NCBI GenBank assembly: GCA_022822365.1
Contig: JAJEBV010000034.1
Coordinates: forward strand, 1 to 44,003
Length of the DNA stretch: 44,003 bases
Direction of reading: 5' to 3'
Source of the DNA: Thermoanaerobaculia bacterium
Lineage (GTDB): Bacteria; Acidobacteriota; Thermoanaerobaculia; Multivoradales; Multivoraceae
The position numbers were made by a program, and so were the translations under genes. The notes under the pieces are model-generated. The model did not search any database. It was given only the letters and a program-made list of their open reading frames with translations, and was not told the origin of the DNA. This document shows positions 9,196 through 16,307 of the stretch, one piece after another (the stretch's first letter is position 1; each line of letters begins with the position of its first letter).

Positions 9196-10920
9196 ATGCC
9201 AGCACTCGACCTGAAGAGCGACGAGGGCCTCAGGCGCGCCTGCGAGGAGGCGGAGGCGCGGATGGAGGAGGAGACCCACGCGGAGCGGCTTCGCGCCCGG
9301 GTCGCCCTGCTCAACGAGGTGCGGGCGACCCCGCTGGAACAGCGTTCCAGCGTCGAGTTTCTGGAGAAGATCTGGTTCGACGAGACGCTGGGCGGGATGA
9401 AGAACGGAAAGTTCAAGCAGATGTTTGACGTGATCGCCGACGAGGACTTCAGGTCCTGGTTCGCCGGGCGTGTAGCCGTTGATCTGCCGTCGCGGGAGAA
9501 CGGCGAAAGCCGCGTCGACGGGCTCGAGGAGATGCGCAAGGAGCTTCTGGAACGGGCGAGATCGGTGCTCGGCCGGCAGCCTCTTCTCATGGTCAATCGG
9601 GTTCTCTGCGTGTTGTTTCCCGAGGACCTGATCGGGATCTCCTACCAAGATAATCTCTTCCGCGTACTCAGGGCCCTCGGAGGCCACGGTTCCGAGACGA
9701 ACCATGTGAAGGCGTACGCGTGGATTCGTCGGCGGCTGGAGGAGGTCCTGGGGCCGCCGGGCGAGACGCTGGAGGCGCTCGCCAGGCGTCATTACCTGGC
9801 GAAGCTCCTCTCTGGAAGACTGGAGGAGTCCGACAACGAGGAAGTGGACGAAAGGCCGGAAAGGGCGGAAGACGAGATTGGCCCCGTCAACCCCGGTCCG
9901 TTCAGCGAGGTCTGGACGCGGTTCGAGGGGTTGGTCGAGCAGCGAGGCCTCCTCTTTGACCGGGCCGACGTGGAGTCCCTGCATCTCGGACTGTGGGCGG
10001 ACGAGCAACGTCACTTCGCCGTGCTCGCCGGGCTCTCCGGCACCGGCAAGACGCAGCTCGCCTACAACTACGGGCGGGCGCTTGTCGGAGGTGATCAGGA
10101 GGAGATGGACAGCCGCGTAAAGACGGTGCCGGTGCAGCCCGGCTGGCACGACCCTGCACCGCTCCTGGGGTTCTCCAACCCGCTTGCGGGAGGCTTGTAC
10201 CAGCGAACCGAGTTCCTCGACTTCCTGATCCGGGCCGCAGAACGCCCCGCTGAGCTTTACGTGTGCGTCCTGGACGAGATGAACCTCTCCCACCCCGAGC
10301 AATACCTGGCGCCGTTGCTTAGCGCGATGGAGCAGCGGGACGATGGCTGGATAGCGTTGCAGCGGGGCGCGGGCCAAGGCGTGCCTGCCGAGCCGGCAGA
10401 GCGAGCCGAGGTGCCGGAGGGTCTGCCTTACCCAGCGAACCTGGTCCTGATCGGCACGGTGAACATGGATGAGACGACGATGGGCCTCTCGGACAAGGTG
10501 CTTGACCGAGCGTTCACGCTGGAGTTCTGGGACGTCGAGGTGGCGAAGTGGCCGGGTTGGGCCGGTTGCGGACTCGACCGCGAGGATGAAGAGGAGGTGC
10601 AGGGCGTCCTGGGCGAACTGATGACGGCACTCCGGCCGGCGCGGTTGCACTTTGGATGGCGAGTGATCGCTGAGGTCGTCCGCTACCTTGAGGCACGGGT
10701 GCGGGAAGGCGGCGGACTCGACGCGAACGAGGCGCTCGACCGCGTGATCTACGCCAAGGTGCTGCCGAAGATGCGTGGCGACGATTCGCCCCGCTACGAG
10801 AGAGCCCTTGCCGCCTGCGGCAAGATCTTGCGAGAACGCGGGCTGAAGCGATCCGCGGCGAAGGTTGAGGACCTTGACGAGGACAGGCAGGCGACCGGGA
10901 ACTTCCGATTCTGGCGGTAG
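9196..10920 (+). CDS. McrB-like AAA+ NTPase of a modification-dependent restriction system
   Basis: A 574-residue protein. The C-terminal half is an McrB/dynein-type AAA+ domain with Walker A GLSGTGKT (279-286), Walker B VCVLDEMNLS with D360-E361, the McrB-like sensor GTVNMDETT (420-428), and an arginine near 438 in SDKVLDRAF as likely finger. McrB proteins form GTP-driven hexamers that move DNA for a partner nuclease. The N-terminal ~230 residues (FLEKIWFDE, ADEDFRSWFAGR, RVLCVLFPED) are not a domain I recognise and would be the expected target-recognition module. ATG 9196 has GGGGAG upstream; an open extension to 9109 is Arg-rich and unlikely. The nuclease partner follows on the same strand, then hicBA. 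Codon choice seems less GC-extreme than in neighbours, which hints at transfer. Confidence 0.85.
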   Translation: MPALDLKSDEGLRRACEEAEARMEEETHAERLRARVALLNEVRATPLEQRSSVEFLEKIWFDETLGGMKNGKFKQMFDVIADEDFRSWFAGRVAVDLPSRENGESRVDGLEEMRKELLERARSVLGRQPLLMVNRVLCVLFPEDLIGISYQDNLFRVLRALGGHGSETNHVKAYAWIRRRLEEVLGPPGETLEALARRHYLAKLLSGRLEESDNEEVDERPERAEDEIGPVNPGPFSEVWTRFEGLVEQRGLLFDRADVESLHLGLWADEQRHFAVLAGLSGTGKTQLAYNYGRALVGGDQEEMDSRVKTVPVQPGWHDPAPLLGFSNPLAGGLYQRTEFLDFLIRAAERPAELYVCVLDEMNLSHPEQYLAPLLSAMEQRDDGWIALQRGAGQGVPAEPAERAEVPEGLPYPANLVLIGTVNMDETTMGLSDKVLDRAFTLEFWDVEVAKWPGWAGCGLDREDEEEVQGVLGELMTALRPARLHFGWRVIAEVVRYLEARVREGGGLDANEALDRVIYAKVLPKMRGDDSPRYERALAACGKILRERGLKRSAAKVEDLDEDRQATGNFRFWR

Positions 10921-11053
10921 ACCGACCAACGGTGGCGGGAGGCGTGGTTGGAGGCAGCGCCGACCCGTTTCAGTCGAGTGTAAAGGCGGATGGCACGGGC
11001 TGCCTCGGCCGTTCCCGAAGCGGGACGACCCTGGGATAGAGCAGCGGACGGGA

Positions 11054-12736
11054 TTGAGCGGCGACGACGTGCAGGATGAAGCGTCGGCGAATCGCTCGGA
11101 ACTGACTCTCGGCGTACGGACGCCCGACGGCTACCGGGAACTCGAACCAGGAGGGCTGCGGGCGCCCGAGGCGAACCGGGGCTTCCAGGAACTCCGAGAG
11201 GCGGTGCTCGTTGGCCCGCCCCACGTCGATTGCCGGCTGCTCATCGACGACGAGGCGATCCTGCCGATCGACACCGCCGGCAACGCTGCCTCAAGCAGCC
11301 CCGGCCCGGGTGCCCCCGCCACTGCGAGCAGACCGGCGTGGACCTGGAAGCCCGGCTTCTACGCGGGAACCGTTCGGGCCGAGCTGGTCGACGACACTGG
11401 CAGGGAACTGGGTACGTGGTGGCTCGACGTGAGCCCCGATCCCGCGAAGGCGGGAGGCGGGATGTTCGAGCGAATGGTCGAGCAGATTGCGGAGTTCGAC
11501 GAGAGCCTGCTGGTCGGTGACGAACCTGCCCGCAGGCAGCTCGGCGCGGTCGGCGCCGAGGCAAATCCACACGTCCTGTTTGAGCGACTTCGGAGGCGCG
11601 AGACGGATCTGCAGCGTGCGGTCACCGCAGTTCAGCGGGAGCCCGCGAGTGTGTTGCGGCCCCGGCGACAGCTCGTGGCGCTTCACCAGGCGCGGCGGGC
11701 CGATCTGCGTACCCTTCGCGTCGCCATGAGGCGCTCGGAAGCGTGTGCTGTTCTTCAGCGGGGGCGGGGCCCACAGCCTCCGTTCGCGGGCAGCGTGGCC
11801 GCGCAACCGCGCTTCGATACGCCCGAAGTCGAAAGGCGCCTGGACGCGCCGGTCAACCGTTGTGCCCTCTATCTGCTGCGGGCCCTTCAGCGTCGCTGCC
11901 GCGACTTGGCCGAGAAGCTGGAGGAGATGGAGAAGAAAGCAACGAGCGAAACGAGAACTCCACTCCAGAGCCGCGTCGTCCGTCGGCGCGAGATTCTGGA
12001 TCGGATCGAACGAAGGCTGCGGTTCGCCGAACGGCGTTCTCCCTTCCGCGACGCTGGGAGGCCCGAGCTCACCGCTGCAGGCTTGACCGCCGTCGCCGCG
12101 CATCCGCTCTACTCGCGCTTCTGGCGAGTGGGGTGGGAAGCGCTTCGACGAGGCGTGTCCGTCCACGATCCACGGGACCCGCTGCCGATCACTCCAACCT
12201 GGGAAGTGTACGAGCGGTGGTGCTTTGTCGAGGTCGCCAGGTTTCTGGAGTGCTGGCTGCCGGAACTCGCGTGGTCGCAGCGCCGTCAGGTCCGGTCTCG
12301 GCGTCGGTTGGGCCGCGGAGAGGGCGGGCTGGAGGTTGACCTCTGGCTTCAGAAGTCCGCCGCGAACACGAGGGGAGAGCGGCAACTCGATCTCTGGTCA
12401 GTTTCCCGGGAATGCCGGCCGGATCTGGTGCTCCGCTGGCGGCGGGAAGGCCGCAGCGGCTTCGTGGCTCTCGACGCGAAGTACCGGGCGAGTCGTGGCG
12501 CGATACTCGACGGCATGGCCGAGTCGGCTCACCTGTATCGGGATGCCCTGCGCTGGGGTTCGACCAGTCCGGAAGCCTCGCTCCTGCTGGTTCCAGATGC
12601 GGGCGCAGTTTCCTGGCTGGCGGAGGAGGCCTACGTCGCCCGCCACGGCGTTGGCATCGTCGCGCTGCGTCCGGGTACGGAACCGCCCGGCTGGCTCCGC
12701 GGCCTCCTCTTGGGTGAGCGAGCTTCAGCGTCGTAG
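11054..12736 (+). CDS. DUF2357 / PD-(D/E)XK nuclease partner of the McrB-like protein
   Basis: About 560 residues. The N-terminal half fits DUF2357 (WTWKPGFYAGTVRAELVDD, then GTWWLDVSPDPAKAGGGMFERMVEQI), with a helical middle (about 270-330). The C-terminal part contains PTWEVYERWCFVEVARFLE and a PD-(D/E)XK nuclease core, CRPDLVLRW with D457 and VALDAKYRA with D474-x-K476. This domain pair (PF09823 with PF04411-like nuclease) is known beside McrB-type ATPases and takes the role of McrC. The start is uncertain: TTG 11054 and GTG 11069 both precede recognisable sequence with weak ribosome sites. The ATG at 10865 would overlap the upstream gene by 56 nt and add low-complexity Arg/Gly sequence. 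Function as the cleaving subunit is inferred from motifs and adjacency. Confidence 0.8.
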   Translation: MSGDDVQDEASANRSELTLGVRTPDGYRELEPGGLRAPEANRGFQELREAVLVGPPHVDCRLLIDDEAILPIDTAGNAASSSPGPGAPATASRPAWTWKPGFYAGTVRAELVDDTGRELGTWWLDVSPDPAKAGGGMFERMVEQIAEFDESLLVGDEPARRQLGAVGAEANPHVLFERLRRRETDLQRAVTAVQREPASVLRPRRQLVALHQARRADLRTLRVAMRRSEACAVLQRGRGPQPPFAGSVAAQPRFDTPEVERRLDAPVNRCALYLLRALQRRCRDLAEKLEEMEKKATSETRTPLQSRVVRRREILDRIERRLRFAERRSPFRDAGRPELTAAGLTAVAAHPLYSRFWRVGWEALRRGVSVHDPRDPLPITPTWEVYERWCFVEVARFLECWLPELAWSQRRQVRSRRRLGRGEGGLEVDLWLQKSAANTRGERQLDLWSVSRECRPDLVLRWRREGRSGFVALDAKYRASRGAILDGMAESAHLYRDALRWGSTSPEASLLLVPDAGAVSWLAEEAYVARHGVGIVALRPGTEPPGWLRGLLLGERASAS

Positions 12737-12784
12737 CTGATCGCGCCATCACGATCAACAGGGACGTTCGATCTGGGGCCTCCG

Positions 12785-12797
12785 TATACTCAAGTAT
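12785..12797 (+). promoter_or_regulatory. hicBA promoter with overlapping palindrome
   Basis: TATACT (12785-12790) resembles a -10 box. It overlaps ATACT-CA-AGTAT (12786-12797), a 5+5 palindrome that could be an operator for toxin-antitoxin autoregulation. The -35 region is not recognisable. The start ATG is about 70 nt downstream. Confidence 0.45.
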
Positions 12798-12862
12798 GGC
12801 GACGAGGCCAGCCGACGTGGCGGCAAGAGTCGTTGCGCCAAGGACGACGACGGAGGAAGACG

Positions 12863-13171
12863 ATGCTCCGACTACGCTTGAACCTGTCGATGAAGCTCGA
12901 CAAGGAAGAGGATGTCTGGGTCGCGCTCTGCCCTGAACTGGACGTTGCGAGTCAGGGAGACACGGTTGAGGAGGCCGCGGACATGCTGGACGAGGCAGTG
13001 CGGCTCTTCCTTGAGACCTGTCACGAGATGGGCACGCTAGGCGAGGTCCTAGCGGAGTCTGGCGTGACGATCGCCGTTGCATCCGAAGCAGACAGCGCGC
13101 CCGAGCCGGTAGATGTACCGATGGAACTCGTGATCGGTGCCCGGCAAGCGTCGCAAGCTGACGCACATTGA
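12863..13171 (+). CDS. hicB: HicB-family antitoxin
   Basis: A 102-residue protein with the HicB partial RNase-H-like fold: VWVALCPELDVASQGDTVEEAADMLDEAVRLFLE. ATG 12863 is preceded by GGAGGAAG at good spacing, which decides it over an upstream in-frame start at 12833. HicB binds and neutralises HicA. No helix-turn-helix or ribbon-helix-helix is evident in the C-terminal 35 residues, so if the pair is autoregulated, DNA binding may involve an atypical segment. The gene overlaps hicA by 35 nt, the usual coupled arrangement though here with antitoxin first. It follows the McrB-like restriction genes, fitting a defence island. Confidence 0.88.
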   Translation: MLRLRLNLSMKLDKEEDVWVALCPELDVASQGDTVEEAADMLDEAVRLFLETCHEMGTLGEVLAESGVTIAVASEADSAPEPVDVPMELVIGARQASQADAH

Positions 13172-13382
13172 ACCGCGCCGCCTCGTTCGGCTCTTCAAGC
13201 GAGACGGATGGCGAGAAACCGGGCGCTCCGGCAGGCACATCACCCTGACGAAGCCCGGCTTCAAGCGGCCAGTCACGATCTCCTTCGGGCGGAAGCCGAT
13301 CAGCCCCGGCGTCATCCGCGCCAACATGCGCACGGCGGAGATGAGCCGGCGGCGGTACTTCGAGCTGCTGGACGAGGTCTAA
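13137..13382 (+). CDS. hicA: HicA-family mRNA interferase toxin
   Basis: An 81-residue HicA with a double-stranded-RNA-binding-like fold. The sequence RLFKRDGWRETGRSGRHITLTKPG carries the catalytic His (H34) in the GSHH-like position, followed by PVTISFGRKPISPGVIR and a C-terminal helix typical of the family. HicA cleaves mRNA when not bound by HicB. GTG 13137 is the likely start and gives a 35-nt overlap with hicB. It converges on the FemAB-like gene with a 15-nt gap holding only a short CCCC-ACA-GGGG palindrome. Confidence 0.9.
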   Translation: MPGKRRKLTHIEPRRLVRLFKRDGWRETGRSGRHITLTKPGFKRPVTISFGRKPISPGVIRANMRTAEMSRRRYFELLDEV

Positions 13383-13397
13383 CCCCACAGGGGTCGA

Positions 13398-14594
13398 TCA
13401 GCCGAGTTGCGACCGGTTGCGCCGCCACGCCTCGATTCCCTCGAGGTGGCGCTTCGCGTCGCGGCGGAGCGCCGCGCCGAGCAGCGAGTTCAGCTTCTCG
13501 TCCATGAACAGGTGCGAGCTGTAGACGGGCGCGGGCTCGAAGCCGCGGCTGATCTTGTGCTCTCCGCCGGCGCCGCCTTCGAACACCTGGACGCCCCGGG
13601 CGATGCACTCGTCGATCGAGTGGTAGAGGCAGACGTTGAAGTGCAGGAAGCGGTGTTCCTCGTGGCAACCCCAGTAACGGCCGTAGAGGTGGGTGTCGGA
13701 GCGCAGATTGATCGCGCCCGCGACGACCCGGTCTTCGCGCTCGGCGACGACCAGCTCGACCTCGTTGCCGAGGTCCGCGAACAGGTCGGAGAACAGCTCG
13801 CGGTTGAGGTAGCGGCCGCCCCACATGTACCTGTCGCAGGTGGTGCAGTAGAGACGGAACGCGGTTTCGGCCCAGCGCTCGGGATCGGCGGCAATCTCCT
13901 GGCCGCGTACGGTGCGGATGGCGATGCCCTGCCGGGCCGGCTCGCGACGTTCGCGACGGCACTGGGTGCGGCGCTTGGAACGGAGCTTCGCCAGCCAGTC
14001 GTCGGGACTCCGGTAGTCGTAGTTCTGCCAGTGGTACTGGACCATGACGCGCTGGGAGAGGCCGGCGGCGGCCAGGGCGGAGGCTTCCGAGGCGCTGTGG
14101 TACAGGACGTGAACGGAGGCGACGCCGACATCCCGGGCGGTGTGGACCGCAAGCTGTACGAGGAGTCTGGCGGCGACCGCCGGGTCGACGGCGGCGGCGG
14201 CCAGGATCCGGCGCCCGGTGACCGGAGAGAAGGGCACGCCGACCACCAGCTTCGGGTAGAAGCGGCCGCCGACCGCCCGCACCGCGTCGCCGAAGGCCCA
14301 GTCCCGCGAGAAGTCGCCCATGCCGTCGTTCTTGATGTAGGCGGGGGCGGCCGCGATCAGGTCGCCGTCAGCGTCCCGGGCGGTCAGGTGGAAGGGCAGC
14401 CAGCCGCGGTCGGGCGCCACGCAGCCGGTCCGTTCAAGGGCTTCAAGAAATGCCCAGGACAGGAACGGCCGGTCGCCGGGCTTCAGCAGGTGGTCCCAGG
14501 CCGCCTGCCCGATGTCCGCTATCGACTGGACGATCCTGAGTTCGACCTGGCGCTGCTCGGTGCGGTCTCCTGCGTGGGCCGCAGTGTCGTCCAT
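13398..14594 (-). CDS. FemAB/GNAT-like predicted N-acyltransferase (COG3146)
   Basis: A 398-residue cytosolic protein of the FemAB-like predicted acyltransferase family (PF04339). Typical segments are WDHLLKPGDRPFLSWAFLEALERTGCV near the N-terminus, PAYIKNDGMGDFSRDWAF, and the GNAT-like C-terminal block RVVAGAINLRSDTHLYGRYWGCHEEHRFLHFNVCLYHSIDECIARGVQVFEGGAGGEHK (core only noted here by position 270-350). Family members are thought to transfer acyl or aminoacyl groups, but substrates are unknown. It is the last gene of the minus-strand run that begins with the VPS10-type protein; a 45-nt gap separates it from the transpeptidase gene. AGACT-CGCCGG directly before the ATG resembles the motif seen before other genes here. 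Confidence 0.82.
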   Translation of the reverse strand: MDDTAAHAGDRTEQRQVELRIVQSIADIGQAAWDHLLKPGDRPFLSWAFLEALERTGCVAPDRGWLPFHLTARDADGDLIAAAPAYIKNDGMGDFSRDWAFGDAVRAVGGRFYPKLVVGVPFSPVTGRRILAAAAVDPAVAARLLVQLAVHTARDVGVASVHVLYHSASEASALAAAGLSQRVMVQYHWQNYDYRSPDDWLAKLRSKRRTQCRRERREPARQGIAIRTVRGQEIAADPERWAETAFRLYCTTCDRYMWGGRYLNRELFSDLFADLGNEVELVVAEREDRVVAGAINLRSDTHLYGRYWGCHEEHRFLHFNVCLYHSIDECIARGVQVFEGGAGGEHKISRGFEPAPVYSSHLFMDEKLNSLLGAALRRDAKRHLEGIEAWRRNRSQLG

Positions 14595-14639
14595 CCGGCG
14601 AGTCTTGCACGGCGGGCACTGGGGAGGACGCCCGGATCG

Positions 14640-16307
14640 TCAGTACCCGAGCGCCGCTCCGTCCTTGCGCGGGTCGGAGGCGCCGTGGAGCGTGCCGCGC
14701 CGGTCGACCCCGATGGCCTGGGCGCCTCCGAACTCGGCGCCTGCGGCGCTGCGAACACGGTGGCCGAGCGCGGCAAGTCCCTCCACGGTCCCGGGCTCCA
14801 TGCCTCGCTCGCAGAGTAGCTCGAGGCCTGCCGTGTGCCGCCACCGGGGCCGGTCGATCGCCGCCTGGAGGGGAAGTCCGTGGTCGTAGTGGTTGGTCAG
14901 GAGCTGCACGTGGCCCTGGGGCTGGAACGGCCCGCCCATCACGCCATAGCAGAGCTCGAGCCGGCCCCGTTCGAGGACGATGCCCGGGATGATCGTGTGG
15001 AAGGGACGCTTGCCGGGGCGGTACTCGTTCGGATGGCCGGGCTCGAGAGTGAAACCGGCGCCGCGGCAGTGGAGCATGATGCCCGTGTCACCGCCGGCGA
15101 CCGCCGCGCCGAAGGGCGCGAACAGGGAGTTGATGAAGGAGGCGGCGTTGCCCTCGCCGTCGACGACGGCCAGGTAGACGGTGTCGGATCCCGGCGTGGC
15201 GGCGCCGGTCGGGATGCCGCCCGGAGCGGCTTCGTCGGCCGCCCGGCCCGGATCGATCAGGCGGCTGCGCTCGCGGGCGTAGGCCTTGTCCAGCAGCTCG
15301 GCCAGCGGGACGCCTCCGGAGCTCCGGAGCGGCTCGCCCTCGGGGTCGCCGACGTGGGCGTGGAGGTCGGCGTAGGCCAGCTTCTTCGCCTCGACGAGCA
15401 GATGGGTGTGCTCGGTTCCGGCCACATCCATCGAGGCGAGGTCGAAGTTCTCCAGCAGGTTGAGCATCAGGAGAGCGCCAAGTCCCTGTCCGTTGGGCGG
15501 CAACTGGAAGACCTCCCGGCCGCGGTACATCGTGCCGATCGGATCGACCCAGGTCGACTCGTGGCGCCGGAAGTCCTCCAGTTCGAGAGAGCCGCCGGTG
15601 CCGCGGGCGTAGCGGACGATCTCTTCCGCGATCGGACCCTCGTAGAAGGCGTCGCGGCCGTCTTCCGCGATCCGCCGCAGGGATCGCGCCAGGGCCGGGG
15701 ACCGGAAAACCGCGCCGAGTTCGGGGGCATCGCCGTCGACGAGGTAGTGCTCCGTCGCCGCGCGGTCGTCGCGGAGTCGCGGGACGCAGGCTCGCCACAT
15801 CGACTGGACGCGCTCACTGACGGGGAAGCCCGCTTCGGCCGTTTCGATCGCGGGACCGAGAAGATCGGCGAAATGGAGGCGTCCGAAGCGCCGGTGCGCG
15901 GTTTCCCAGAGATCGACCGCGCCGGGAACGGTCACGGCCGGCCAGGTGTCCGGATCGATCGCCGGGCCGGTGATGTCGGTCCGCTCCAGGGCCTGCGGCG
16001 AGCGGCCGCTGCCGTTGAGGCCCAGGAGTTCGCCGCGTCCGCCGTCGGGATCGGCCAGGTAGTAGAGGAGGAAGGCGTCGCCGCCGATTCCGGTCATCAT
16101 CGGCTCGACCACGGCCAGCATCGCGGCCGCCGCTACGGCGCCGTCGATCGCCGAGCCGCCGGCACGGAGCATGTCGAGGCCGGCGAGGGTGGCGGCGGGG
16201 TGCGAGGTGGCGACCATCCCGCGGCGCGCCATCACGACGCTGCGTCCCGCACGGTGGGGACTTGCCAGCCGGGGCGGATCGACGGGGCGGCTAGCGGAAG
16301 ACGTCAA
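14640..16307 (-). CDS. ggt: Gamma-glutamyltranspeptidase-family protein
   Basis: About 555 residues of the N-terminal-nucleophile GGT family. The N-terminal part shows GMVATSHPAATLAGLDMLRAGGSAIDGAVAAA-like sequence and MTGIGGDAF. Autocleavage would occur before Thr376 in GSDTVYLAVVDGEGNAASF, and the small subunit has YGVMGGPFQPQGHVQ, the conserved oxyanion/substrate region. GGTs cleave gamma-glutamyl bonds of glutathione and related amides; some relatives are cephalosporin acylases. No signal peptide is visible, so cytosolic location is more likely than periplasmic. The TTG at 16307 overlaps the upstream DUF5916 stop by 17 nt; ATG at MARRGMVAT is an alternative start. It is part of a four-gene minus-strand run. 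Confidence 0.88.
   Translation of the reverse strand: MTSSASRPVDPPRLASPHRAGRSVVMARRGMVATSHPAATLAGLDMLRAGGSAIDGAVAAAAMLAVVEPMMTGIGGDAFLLYYLADPDGGRGELLGLNGSGRSPQALERTDITGPAIDPDTWPAVTVPGAVDLWETAHRRFGRLHFADLLGPAIETAEAGFPVSERVQSMWRACVPRLRDDRAATEHYLVDGDAPELGAVFRSPALARSLRRIAEDGRDAFYEGPIAEEIVRYARGTGGSLELEDFRRHESTWVDPIGTMYRGREVFQLPPNGQGLGALLMLNLLENFDLASMDVAGTEHTHLLVEAKKLAYADLHAHVGDPEGEPLRSSGGVPLAELLDKAYARERSRLIDPGRAADEAAPGGIPTGAATPGSDTVYLAVVDGEGNAASFINSLFAPFGAAVAGGDTGIMLHCRGAGFTLEPGHPNEYRPGKRPFHTIIPGIVLERGRLELCYGVMGGPFQPQGHVQLLTNHYDHGLPLQAAIDRPRWRHTAGLELLCERGMEPGTVEGLAALGHRVRSAAGAEFGGAQAIGVDRRGTLHGASDPRKDGAALGY

Noticed and set aside
9190..10929. A 579-codon minus-strand frame opposite the McrB-like gene
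   Set aside because: No family signal; the sense strand has intact Walker and McrB motifs.
13382..13394. ACCCC-ACA-GGGGT as a terminator between hicA and the acyltransferase gene
   Set aside because: Only 5 bp with a 3-nt loop and no T-tract; too weak to call.
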